Source: JAMXLO01 sp963850535
GTDB taxonomy: Bacteria > Pseudomonadota > Alphaproteobacteria > Acetobacterales > Acetobacteraceae
Length of the DNA: 64,000 nucleotides
Reading direction: 5' to 3'
NCBI GenBank assembly: GCA_963850535.1
Contig: CAWKMC010000020.1
Span: forward strand, 124,001 to 188,000
The translations under genes and the position numbers were made by a program. This document shows, piece after piece, positions 9,461 through 17,888 of the stretch (positions are counted from its first letter, which is position 1; each line of letters begins with the position of its first letter). A model generated the notes under the pieces. That model searched no databases. It had not been told where the DNA came from and saw only the letters and a program-made list of their open reading frames with translations.

Positions 9461-11230
9461 TCATTCCGGCAAACCAGCCAGACGGAGACCCTCGTAGTAG
9501 GCTTCGGCGACGCCGGGGCGCTTGAACGGGTTCTTCATCTCGAATTCGACGTGCCGGCGACACCGTGCAATCGTCAGCTCCGGGTTCAGGGCCAGCATTC
9601 GATTGACTGTCTCGCGCGCCTCTTCCAGTCGCCCGAGAAGCGCGAGCGCTGCCGTCCGATAGCGCAACAAAGCGATATTGTTGGGGTCTTCACGCGACCC
9701 CTCGGCGGTCCGGTCGAGAACAGCTGCGTAGTCAGCATCGACAAAGGAGGCCACCATACGGCCCCAGTTCAGGAAGTTGATGCGAACGCCGATCGGGCTC
9801 AACCGATTGGCATCATGCAGATGCCGCATGGCGGTTGCGGTGTCGCCGGCGTAGGCATGCAGCATACCACTGATCGCCAGCGCATCGGCCGAGTTCGGAT
9901 TCAGTTCGAGCGCCAGATCGACGATTGCGATGCCTTCCGGCATGTCGCCACCCGCGAGCGCTATGATATGGGCGGAGATGCACAGCGTCTCGGGATCTGC
10001 CTGTCCCAACTGAACGGCAGTCCTGGCAAGGCTCACGATTTCGCCGAGATCCCGTTCCGAAGGTAGCGTGAGCTGTTGTGCCGCGAGCATCCACAGCGTG
10101 CGGGCCAGAAGCGCATGAGGAAGGGCATAATTCGGATCGAGCTCGATGGCGCGACGGTAGAGACGCGTGGCCTCCTCGTATCTCTCCCGCTTCACGGCCT
10201 CATAATTCCATCGGCCGCGAAGAACCAAATCATATGCTTCCAGGTTCTCGGTGGGTTTGTGGAGCGCCCTTTCGATCTCGGCCTGCCGTATCCGAGGCTC
10301 GATGATGCCGACCACACTGGCGGTAACATTATCCTGCAGCTGAAAAATATCGGCGAGATCACCTTCGAAGCGGTCCGCCCATAGATGCGCACCCGAGACG
10401 GCATCGATCAGCTGGCCGGTAATCCGTACACGAGCGCCGGCCTTACGGACGCTGCCTTCCAGCACGTACCGCACTCCGAGTTCCCGACCAACCTGTCGTA
10501 CGTCAGGTGACCTGCCCTTGTAGGCGAAGCTCGAATTGCGGGCGATGACGAAGAATGAAGGAATCCTCGAAAGCCCAGTGAGGATCTCCTCCACAACACC
10601 ATCGGCGAAGTACTCCTGCTCCGGATCACCGCTCATGTTCTGGAATGGCAGCACCGCAATCGATGGCCGATCCGGCAATGGCGACGTCATGTGCCGGGTC
10701 GCCTCCGGGCGCACGCGGAACACCTGCACCCTTGTCGCGATGTTCTTCAGCGTCGGTGTGCCGAGGTCCTCAACCTCCAGCGCCATCTTGCCGGCGGCGT
10801 CCTCGCGGACGCGGCTCGATATGCAGATGCCACCCGGCTCGGCCAGCGGTTCCAGGCGCGCAGCGATGATCACGCCATCGCCCAGCAAATCGTTGCCCTC
10901 CGATACTACCTCGCCCTGATGCACGCCGATGCGCAGGCGAAGCCCCTCTAGCTGAGTGCGCAGCGCATCCTGGATCGCGACGGCACAGCGCAGCGCCTGC
11001 ACCGCGCTCGCGAACTCCACCAGGAAGCCGTCACCGGTGGTCTTGAACAGTCGACCGCCATGCGACGTTGCCAGTGGTGCGATCATCTCACTGCGCAGCG
11101 CCCGCACCCGGGCCAACGTTCCCGGCTCATCCGCGCCGATCATGCCGGAATAGCCCACAACATCCGCGGCCAGAATGCCGGCCAGCCGGCGGTTCGCATC
11201 TTCCATGCCTTCGCGACCAGGAGGTGTCAT
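9461..11230 (-). CDS. Class III adenylate/guanylate cyclase with TPR tail (copy 2)
   Basis: Intact 589-residue protein. The cyclase domain has both metal-binding aspartates (AADVVGYSGMIG and TTGDGFLVEF), a Lys in the substrate-specificity position (RLFKTTGDG), and the Asn/Arg pair in LLGDGVIIAARL, although the conserved VN is changed to II. The middle domain reads RPSIAVLPFQNMSGDPEQEY, and the C-terminal half is TPR-like (ATRLYRRAIELDPNYALPHA; DLALELNPNSADALAISGML). No membrane segments or signal peptide, so cytosolic. Overlaps the upstream cyclase by ATGA at 11227-11230 and is followed 20 bases later by copy 1. Diverges from copies 1, 3 and 4, which resemble each other more. Confidence 0.9.
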   Translation of the reverse strand: MTPPGREGMEDANRRLAGILAADVVGYSGMIGADEPGTLARVRALRSEMIAPLATSHGGRLFKTTGDGFLVEFASAVQALRCAVAIQDALRTQLEGLRLRIGVHQGEVVSEGNDLLGDGVIIAARLEPLAEPGGICISSRVREDAAGKMALEVEDLGTPTLKNIATRVQVFRVRPEATRHMTSPLPDRPSIAVLPFQNMSGDPEQEYFADGVVEEILTGLSRIPSFFVIARNSSFAYKGRSPDVRQVGRELGVRYVLEGSVRKAGARVRITGQLIDAVSGAHLWADRFEGDLADIFQLQDNVTASVVGIIEPRIRQAEIERALHKPTENLEAYDLVLRGRWNYEAVKRERYEEATRLYRRAIELDPNYALPHALLARTLWMLAAQQLTLPSERDLGEIVSLARTAVQLGQADPETLCISAHIIALAGGDMPEGIAIVDLALELNPNSADALAISGMLHAYAGDTATAMRHLHDANRLSPIGVRINFLNWGRMVASFVDADYAAVLDRTAEGSREDPNNIALLRYRTAALALLGRLEEARETVNRMLALNPELTIARCRRHVEFEMKNPFKRPGVAEAYYEGLRLAGLPE

Positions 11231-13029
11231 TCAGGAAAGCCCGCTTTGCGTAGCCCCTCGATCAACTGGTCGCGTTCGATGCTTGCGAGATAAGAGCCCG
11301 CCCGAAGAATTTCGCCGATTGACGCGTACCCTTTCGCCCCCTGCGGCCCTGGCAGTGCCGCACGCGCTTCCTCCAGCCGGCCCAGTTGCGCCAGCGTGGC
11401 GGCCGTGTAGATGCGCGCGTGTCCGAAGGCGAAATACGGTGCGCGCCGAGAACAAGTTTCCAACCAGGCCAATGCTTCCTGATAACGTCCCAGATGCAGC
11501 AGCGCTCGACCGATATAGAAGTCCCAAAGCGGCGGATGCAGCGGGTCGAGCCGCCGCGCATGCTCAAGCTGCTCCAATGCCTCGGCGGAGCGTCCGGCGT
11601 AGGACAGCACATTGGCCAACCACGCGTAGCTCTCTGCCTCGCCAGGATTGAGCGCCACCGCGCGTTGCGACCAGCGTATCGCTTCGGCATGTTCATCAGC
11701 ACGCAAATGCAAATTGCCGAGCACGCGATTGGCAATCGGCAGCGAAGCCTCCAGCGCCAGCGCACGGCGGGCATGGGCGAAGCCCTTGGCGAGCTGCATA
11801 TCCCGCTGCGTCGGATCAATGCGCCACGTCACAAGGACATACTGGATATACGCCAGCTCCGCATGTGCCAGTGCGAGGTCCGGATCAAGCGCGATCGCTC
11901 GCTCGAACAATGCCTCGGCGGCGATCATCCCTTCGTGGCTCGATGCGTTGCGTTGCTCGCGCCCCTGCAACAACAGCTCGTAGGCACCAAGCGAGCCAGG
12001 CGGCTTGCGACGCGCCCGCTCGATGATGCTGCGCTCGATGTTGCTGACCAGCGTGGTGACGATCCGCTCGGTGATCTCGTCCTGCAGCGCGAAAATGTCG
12101 GTCAGCGTGCGATCGTAGCGTTCGGCCCACAGATGCGCAGCCGTCGCCGCTTCGATCAGCTGCGCGGTGACACGCAGACGATCGCCGGACCGGCGCACGC
12201 TGCCCTCCAGCACGTAGCGCACGTTCAGGTCGCGACCGACATCGGCGATGGCGACAGCGCGGCCCTTGTAGACGAAGGTGGAATTGCGGGCGATCACGGT
12301 GAGCTGGCTGAAGCGTGCCAGCGCGGTCAGGATGTCCTCGGTCAGCCCGTCGGCGAAATACTGTTGATCGGGATCGCCGCTCAGGTTGTCGAACGGAAGA
12401 ACGGCTATGGATGGCTTCTCCGGCAGCGGCTTCACCACGTGCGAGGTCGCGCCGGTTGCGGGTTGCAGCACGAACGCCTCGATTGGACGGGCGATGTTCT
12501 TGAGATTGAGGACGCCAAGTTCGGTGAACGTCACATCGAGGCGACCGTGCACGTGATCCCGTACCGAGCGGGAGACGCAAATCCCGCCTGGCGGGCACTC
12601 CGCCTGGAGCCGCGCCACCACGTTCACCGCATCGCCATGTAGATCGGTTCCGTCGGCGATCGCATCGCCGATGTTGATGCCCACCCGGAAGCGGATGGCC
12701 CGATCCGGCTGAGCCGCGGCTTGATGGGATGGCATCTGCTGTTGCATTTGGACTGCGCAGCGCACCGCGCCGTCGATGCTGCCGAACGCGACCAGCAACG
12801 AGTCGCCGCCCGTCTGCACGACCGTGCCGCCGTGCTCCTCTATCGCCGGATCGATCAGGTCGCGGCGCAAGGCACGCAGCCGTTCGAGGGTCCCCGCGTC
12901 GTCAAGGCCGATTAGACGGCTGTAGCCGACCATATCGGCGTACAGCACGGCGATCAGCTTCCGTCTCCCTGTATTCGATGTCGTTGTCGTTGACACGTTG
13001 GAGGCCCCCGCGCGCGGGGAGCCTACCAC
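11227..13029 (-). CDS. Class III adenylate/guanylate cyclase with TPR tail (copy 3)
   Basis: Intact cyclase-TPR protein of about 600 residues from a GTG at 13029; another GTG at 12996 (VSTTTTSNTGRRKLIAVLYA) is an equally good start and nearer the domain. Catalytic features: YADMVGYSRLIG, QTGGDSLLVAF and DLHGDAVNVVARL. As in copy 1, the substrate-specificity Lys is replaced by Gln. The central region KPSIAVLPFDNLSGDPDQQY and C-terminal TPRs (ALFERAIALDPDLALAHAEL; EALEQLEHARRLDPLHPP) match the other copies. First cyclase of the three-gene run, 26 bases after the lytic transglycosylase gene, so possibly in one transcript with it. Confidence 0.9.
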   Translation of the reverse strand: MVGSPRAGASNVSTTTTSNTGRRKLIAVLYADMVGYSRLIGLDDAGTLERLRALRRDLIDPAIEEHGGTVVQTGGDSLLVAFGSIDGAVRCAVQMQQQMPSHQAAAQPDRAIRFRVGINIGDAIADGTDLHGDAVNVVARLQAECPPGGICVSRSVRDHVHGRLDVTFTELGVLNLKNIARPIEAFVLQPATGATSHVVKPLPEKPSIAVLPFDNLSGDPDQQYFADGLTEDILTALARFSQLTVIARNSTFVYKGRAVAIADVGRDLNVRYVLEGSVRRSGDRLRVTAQLIEAATAAHLWAERYDRTLTDIFALQDEITERIVTTLVSNIERSIIERARRKPPGSLGAYELLLQGREQRNASSHEGMIAAEALFERAIALDPDLALAHAELAYIQYVLVTWRIDPTQRDMQLAKGFAHARRALALEASLPIANRVLGNLHLRADEHAEAIRWSQRAVALNPGEAESYAWLANVLSYAGRSAEALEQLEHARRLDPLHPPLWDFYIGRALLHLGRYQEALAWLETCSRRAPYFAFGHARIYTAATLAQLGRLEEARAALPGPQGAKGYASIGEILRAGSYLASIERDQLIEGLRKAGFPE

Positions 13030-13055
13030 CGGGAGTAGCTACGGGCGAGGGACAG

Positions 13056-14207
13056 TTACAGTTGCGACTCCGGTGATACCACCATGCAGCTGGTACGACC
13101 GTGCGCGAGGCGCTCGCAGGCCTGCACCGCTGCCTCACGCGACAGTCCCGTCATGCGCGCCCGGTACAGCATCGCGCGTCCCTGACGGACTCCCGAGACC
13201 GAAGTGTGCGCGACGGCGAGCTCACTGCGTGCATGCTCGCGTGCAGTGACAAGGGCAGTGTGCGCCATGGTTTCGCTGGAATAGGCGCCGACCTGGATCG
13301 CCCAGTTGCCGTTCGACGATCCGCCACGATGGATGGGCACTTCGGCCGCCACCGCCTGCGAGACGATCCTAAAGCTGCCACGTGGCGGAGGAGAAGGCGG
13401 CGCCACCAGCGCGTATTGCTGCGACTGCGACGCCGCCGTTGCCCTGGCCAACTCAGGCAGTTGCGCCACCTGGACCTGGCTGCGCGCCGGCACCCGGCCG
13501 CCACCACTGCCGCGATTACTCGCCAATTGGATCGCGCGGCCGTAGCGTGGCCCCTTCGGGATGTCGATCGGCAATGCGTTCATGGCGTAATCTTCCGCCG
13601 GCGAGCGATTGTTCGGATACACGCCGACGATATTGGGCCCGATCATCGCGACATAGCGTCGCGTCTCGTCCGGCAATGCCCGGTTGTTGCTCAGATAGTC
13701 GTCCAGCCGCCGCGGCCCGGCGTTGTAGGCTGCGAGAAACCCGGGCGAGCCGTAGATGTCATACATCTCGCGCAGGTAGGCTGTACCGGCCAGGATGCTC
13801 TGGTGTGGATCATAAGGGTCGTCGGTCAGACTGTAGCGATCACGCAGCTCCTGGTAGGTCTCCGGCATCACCTGCATCAGGCCCATGGCCCCGGCGGGAG
13901 AGGTGATCAGCTGACCGTTCTGGTACTCGTTGCCGCCGGATTCGACGCGCATGACGGAGCGGACCCAGATCTCGGGGACATCGAAGCGGGCGCTGGCCTC
14001 GCGGACGTAGGGGCCCCACGGGTCCTCCGGTGGGCCAGGGGGCACATAGTTGCTGCGGGCGTGCGCGGCATACCGGGCGGCTTGCTGGGTGGCATTGGTG
14101 TGGGGGCCCTGGCCGGCGCAGGCGGCAAGTAAGGCGAGGAGGGTGAGGCTGCCAAGCCCGCGCAACGTGGCGACGCTGGTTAGGATGGAGCGGTTCTGGC
14201 GTGTCAT
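13056..14207 (-). CDS. Lytic transglycosylase lipoprotein with C-terminal SPOR domain
   Basis: Peptidoglycan lytic transglycosylase of 383 residues. The N-terminus has a hydrophobic signal ending in LLALLAAC, a probable lipobox. The SLT domain includes the catalytic Glu in VMRVESGGNEYQNGQ, the GAMGLMQVMPETYQEL motif, and GTAYLREMYDIYGSPGFLAA with YNAGP. The C-terminal roughly 75 residues form a SPOR-type peptidoglycan-binding domain (NWAIQVGAYSSETMAHTALV). The role is cleavage of glycan strands, perhaps at the septum because of SPOR. The linker is Ser/Pro/Gln-rich. Directly upstream of the cyclase run on the same strand. Confidence 0.9.
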   Translation of the reverse strand: MTRQNRSILTSVATLRGLGSLTLLALLAACAGQGPHTNATQQAARYAAHARSNYVPPGPPEDPWGPYVREASARFDVPEIWVRSVMRVESGGNEYQNGQLITSPAGAMGLMQVMPETYQELRDRYSLTDDPYDPHQSILAGTAYLREMYDIYGSPGFLAAYNAGPRRLDDYLSNNRALPDETRRYVAMIGPNIVGVYPNNRSPAEDYAMNALPIDIPKGPRYGRAIQLASNRGSGGGRVPARSQVQVAQLPELARATAASQSQQYALVAPPSPPPRGSFRIVSQAVAAEVPIHRGGSSNGNWAIQVGAYSSETMAHTALVTAREHARSELAVAHTSVSGVRQGRAMLYRARMTGLSREAAVQACERLAHGRTSCMVVSPESQL

Positions 14208-14518
14208 CCCAGGCAGGACCTCCGTACGTCGTGGCGCGGCCGAAATAGCCGGAGGGCACGACGGTCGGGCGACCGCCGCTCAGGTAACCGATCAGGATTC
14301 GTGGCTAACCCCTTATCTGATATCGCAGTTCGAGGCAAGATCATCTCGAACCGCAACGCCGACGACGAGGCGGCGCCATGGGTTACGTTGCAATCCAGCA
14401 TCTGTTGCGGGATGATTGCCGACTGGGCGGCAGCACCGCCCCAGCGAACTCGGCAAAGATCCTGCCCCGGCGGAGCATACTTGGCCAACCGGTTCGGATC
14501 GGCTATCGCCCCGGCTCA
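14208..14518. other. Intergenic region between divergent lytic transglycosylase and exporter genes
   Basis: 311 bases that must hold the promoters for both divergent units. The only clear structure I see is a 7-base inverted repeat, GTTCGAG at 14328-14334 and CTCGAAC at 14345-14351, with centre-to-centre spacing of 17 bases. That geometry suits a dimeric regulator or a short hairpin, but no binding protein can be named. Plus-strand frames here are open but show no family resemblance. Confidence 0.4.
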
Positions 14519-15376
14519 ATGAGCTCCACAGCACACGACACGATCGCCCGGGCGGGCGTTCTCGATTTTCGCGGGCAGATGTCGGGGGCTCTACGCCATC
14601 GCTGGGCGGTCAGGGACGTCGTGGAAGGGCTGCGGCTATGGCCCCTAGCCAGGTCGCTCGGCTGGCTCGACATCCGCCTGCGCTATCGTGGCTCGCTGCT
14701 CGGACCTGGCTGGCTGACGTTATCGACCGCCGTGATGGTTGTCGCGTTGGGCGTGCTGTATTCCACGCTGTTCCAAATCGACGTGCACAATTACCTGCCA
14801 TTCCTCGCGCTATCGCAGATACTGTGGACTTTTCTCGCCGGGATGGTGAACGAGGGTTGCTCCTGTTTCACCCAGGCAGAGGGCATGATCCTGGCGGTTC
14901 GCATGCCGCTGTTCTTGCACGCCGTGCGCACGTTGGTGCGCAATGTGCTGGTGCTGGCGCACAACGTCCTGGTGCTGGTCGCCGTCTATTGGTATTTCCA
15001 CATCAATCCGGGTTGGACTGCCTTGCTGTCACTGCCAGGAATGGCGGTGTGGATCGTTGACACTCTGGCGATCTGCCTGCTGCTTGGTGCCTTCTGCGCG
15101 AGGTTCCGCGACGTGGGCCCCATCGTCGGCAGCGTCATGCAAATCGCCTTCTTCCTGACGCCGGTAATCTGGCAGCCCGAGCAGCTTGGGCCCAGCCGGT
15201 GGATGCTGCCATTCAATCCGTTCTTCGCGCTGCTCGAAATTGTCCGCGCGCCGTTGCTGGGTTCTGTGCCGTCGCACACGGTCTGGAAAGCCGCGCTGCT
15301 CTACAGCGGGATCCTGTGCATGGTGTCGTGGTTGTTCTTCGTGCGCGCCCGCGGGCGCGTGCCTTTTTGGATGTGA
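14519..15376 (+). CDS. ABC-2 type polysaccharide/O-antigen export permease (Wzm/KpsM-like)
   Basis: Integral membrane permease of 285 residues from the ATG at 14519 (MSSTAHDTIARAG); the frame extends 47 codons upstream without homology. It has the ABC2_membrane layout: an amphipathic N-terminal segment WLDIRLRYRGSLLGPGWLTL typical of Wzm/TagG/KpsM, then about six hydrophobic segments and the late signature IAFFLTPVIWQPEQLG plus NPFFALLEIVRAPLLG. Partner ATPase follows with overlapping stop/start (ATGTGA). Expected role: export of a lipid-linked or capsular polysaccharide across the inner membrane. No glycosyltransferases are nearby, so the cargo is unknown. Confidence 0.88.
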   Translation: MSSTAHDTIARAGVLDFRGQMSGALRHRWAVRDVVEGLRLWPLARSLGWLDIRLRYRGSLLGPGWLTLSTAVMVVALGVLYSTLFQIDVHNYLPFLALSQILWTFLAGMVNEGCSCFTQAEGMILAVRMPLFLHAVRTLVRNVLVLAHNVLVLVAVYWYFHINPGWTALLSLPGMAVWIVDTLAICLLLGAFCARFRDVGPIVGSVMQIAFFLTPVIWQPEQLGPSRWMLPFNPFFALLEIVRAPLLGSVPSHTVWKAALLYSGILCMVSWLFFVRARGRVPFWM

Positions 15377-16162
15377 TTGCCGTGTGTGGCGACGCCCGCA
15401 TCGACATCAACGGCGTCTCCGTGTTCTTCCCGCTGTACCATGGCAGCAGCCGCAGCCTGAAGAAGACGGTGTTGGCCGCAGCCTCCGGACGGCTGGGCAA
15501 GGATATGCAGCAGCGCGTAGTGGTGCAGGCACTGCGCGACATCTCGTTCACGTTGAACAACGGCGACAGGCTGGGGCTGATCGGCACGAACGGCGCGGGC
15601 AAGACCACGCTATTACGCACGCTCGCCGGGATCTATGAGCCGGTGATGGGCCACATGCGGATCAAGGGCAGCCTGAATGCGCTGCTCGACCCTAATCTGG
15701 GCATGAGCGTAGAGCTGACGGGACGTGAAAACGTGCTGCTGCGCGGCCTTTATAACCGGCTGCCGCGGCCGGAGATAAGCCGGCTCGAAGAGGATGTCGC
15801 CACGTTCGCCGAACTCGGCGACTTCATGGACCTCCCGGTCCGTACCTTATTCATCGGGCATGGTGATGCGGCTTGGCTTTGCCATGGCGACGGCGATCCG
15901 GCCGCAGATCCTGCTCATGGACGAGTGGTTTATGGTGGGCGATGCCGAGTTTTACGAGAAGGCCCAGGTGCGGCTCGAGAACATGGTGCGTGGCGCAGAG
16001 ATTCTGGTGATCTCGACGCACAATACCAATGTGGTACGGAACTGGTGCACGCGCGTGCTATGGCTGGAGCAGGGGCGCATCCGGCTCGACGGCGAGCCAG
16101 ACGAGGTGCTTGAAGCTTATCTGGGGCACAAGCTGAAGCCGCTTGAGGCGGAAAGGGTCTGA
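15373..16162 (+). pseudogene. ABC exporter ATP-binding subunit (Wzt/KpsT-like), frameshifted
   Basis: ATPase partner of the preceding permease. It starts at GTG 15373, overlapping the permease stop. Walker A is GTNGAGKTTLL, followed by DPNLGMSVELTGRENVLLRG, typical of Wzt/KpsT. At about 15847 the reading frame shifts: the DNA encodes VRTLFIGHGD, whereas removing one T from the TTATT run gives VRTYSSGMVMRLGFAMA, the ABC signature. Walker B (ILLMDEWFMVGD) and the H-loop (VISTHNTN) are in the second frame, ending at 16162. Total length about 262 residues, so no C-terminal carbohydrate-binding domain as in long Wzt. If the shift is real the exporter is dead. Confidence 0.85.
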
Positions 16163-16164
16163 CG

Positions 16165-17343
16165 GTGGCAATTCTACCACTCTCGGACCTGACGGTAGTT
16201 GAATTCAGCCACACCGTAATGGGACCGTCCTGCGGCGTTGTGCTCGCCGATCTGGGGGCCGATGTGATCCGGGTCGAGCCGGCACCGGATGGCGACCGTA
16301 CGCGCCGGCTGCACGGCTTTGCCACCGGGTTCTTCTGCTATTTCAACCGCAACAAGCGCAGCATCTGCATCGACGTGAAATCGGATGAAGGCCTAGCGGT
16401 TGCGCAGGACCTTATGCGGCACGCCGATGTGCTGATCGAGAATTTCGGCCCGGGCACGATGGACCGGCTCGGTCTCGGCTGGGAAGCGGTGCATGCCCTG
16501 AACCCGCGACTGATCTACTGCGCGCTGAAGGGGTTCCTGCCAGGGCCGTACGAGCATCGCCCGTCGCTTGACGAAATCGCGCAGTATATGACCGGTCTTG
16601 CCTACATGACCGGCCCGCCTGGTCAGCCGCTGCGGGCGGGATCGTCGGTGATCGACATCATGGGGGGCGTGATGGGTGCGCTGGCAATTCTCGCAGCGCT
16701 GCGGCAACGCGACAAGGATGGCGAAGGACGGCAGATCACCAGCGCGCTGTATGAGAGTTCGGCATTTCTGGTGGGACAGCACATGGCGGGCGAGGCGGCG
16801 ACCGGCACTCCGTCACCGCCAATGCCGGCGCGCAGCGGCGCCTGGGGGATCTACGAAACCTTCGAGACGCTGAACGGAGAAAAACTGTTCATCGGCATCA
16901 CCTCGGACAATCACTGGAGGTCGTTCTGTAGCAGATTTCAGCGTGCCGACCTGCTGGCTGACGAACGCTTCATCACCAACGCCGACCGGGTGAGGAACCG
17001 CCCCGCCTTGCGCGAAATCGTCGCCGCTATCGTGCGCGAGGTGGCGATTGCCGACCTTGAGCGGATCATGGACGAGGCGAACATTCCATTCTCGCCGGTG
17101 CGCACACCGTCTGATCTGTTCGACGATCCGCAGCTCAACGCATTTGACCGCGCCCTCAAAGTTCAGATGCCGAAAGGCAATATTGCCAACCTGCCGGGTT
17201 TGCCGTTCTGCGTTGACAACGAGGCGCCGGCACTGCGGATGCAGCCTCCGACGGCAGGTGAGCACACCGATGCTATCTTGCGCGCGCTGGGCTATTCGGC
17301 GGAGCGGATCGACGCCTTGCGGCGGACACAGGCGATCAGTTAA
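16165..17343 (+). CDS. Class III CoA-transferase (CaiB/BaiF family)
   Basis: Moves CoA between acyl-CoA and a free acid by a ping-pong mechanism. It has 392 residues, starting at GTG three bases after the ATPase gene stop. Typical features: LTVVEFSHTVMGPSCGVVLA and LGADVIRVEPAPDGD at the N-terminus, NRNKRSICIDVKSDEG, then DVLIENFGPGTMDRLGL, and the region around RPSLDEIAQYMTGLAYMTGP with an Asp in the expected catalytic segment. The substrate cannot be inferred. Position directly behind an exporter operon suggests co-transcription, but a functional connection is not obvious. Confidence 0.9.
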   Translation: MAILPLSDLTVVEFSHTVMGPSCGVVLADLGADVIRVEPAPDGDRTRRLHGFATGFFCYFNRNKRSICIDVKSDEGLAVAQDLMRHADVLIENFGPGTMDRLGLGWEAVHALNPRLIYCALKGFLPGPYEHRPSLDEIAQYMTGLAYMTGPPGQPLRAGSSVIDIMGGVMGALAILAALRQRDKDGEGRQITSALYESSAFLVGQHMAGEAATGTPSPPMPARSGAWGIYETFETLNGEKLFIGITSDNHWRSFCSRFQRADLLADERFITNADRVRNRPALREIVAAIVREVAIADLERIMDEANIPFSPVRTPSDLFDDPQLNAFDRALKVQMPKGNIANLPGLPFCVDNEAPALRMQPPTAGEHTDAILRALGYSAERIDALRRTQAIS

Positions 17344-17399
17344 CTGATTCCGGGGTCTTAACCGAACCTTAAGGCCCGCTGCGTCAAGTCCACGCTGTC

Positions 17400-17870
17400 A
17401 TGGTGGATCGAGCCGAGCGCGAACCGACGATGGACGAGATCGTCGTTGCGTTGCGCGAGACGCGCCGCGCCGCGGGCCGCAGCGCGCCCTTCACCGTGGT
17501 TGGTGGTCAGCGCGACGGCAAGCCGGCTCCAGACACGACCGGCGATGGGCAGAATGCGACCGACATTGCCGCTCTGCGCGAGAGCGAAATTCAAAGGCTG
17601 CTCACCGACAACGCTCGCCTGAACGAGCGGGTGATGTTCCTGCTGAAGGTGATCGAACGGGAGCAGCCGCTCAACCGCACGGACGTTGCGGCGGAGGTCA
17701 GCGGCGACGCAATCCTCCACGACGTCAGAGTGACCCTCGAGGCCGAACTCCGACCAGTCCTCGACGTATTACTGCGTCTGCTCGAGAAACTACAGGCCTT
17801 CCCGGTGAGGCGCGAGCCGCACCATGATGGCGCCATCATCGACCTCGACGCGCCACGTGCCAACGAGTAA
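17400..17870 (+). CDS. Hypothetical coiled-coil protein upstream of actin-like gene
   Basis: I do not recognise a family. The 156-residue acidic protein has no signal peptide or membrane segment. The N-terminal half is a helix (MDEIVVALRETRRAAGRSAP) followed by a low-complexity Gly/Asp linker. A coiled-coil runs over about residues 58-90 (LRESEIQRLLTDNARLNERV, then MFLLKVIEREQ), and a second amphipathic helix over 105-135 (DVRVTLEAELRPVLDVLLRL). A start at ATG 17430 (MDEIVV) is also possible. The stop is 18 bases before the actin-like gene on the same strand, so the two are almost certainly one operon; a partner or regulator role is inference only. Confidence 0.72.
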   Translation: MVDRAEREPTMDEIVVALRETRRAAGRSAPFTVVGGQRDGKPAPDTTGDGQNATDIAALRESEIQRLLTDNARLNERVMFLLKVIEREQPLNRTDVAAEVSGDAILHDVRVTLEAELRPVLDVLLRLLEKLQAFPVRREPHHDGAIIDLDAPRANE

Positions 17871-17888
17871 TCGCTCAGGAGATGCCCA

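Noticed and set aside
8395..9525. Plus-strand open frame of 376 codons opposite cyclase copy 1
   Set aside because: Antisense to conserved cyclase motifs; low-information Arg/His/Asp-rich product.
11386..12642. Plus-strand open frame of 418 codons opposite cyclase copy 3
   Set aside because: Shadow of the cyclase-TPR gene; the minus-strand protein has full catalytic and TPR motifs.
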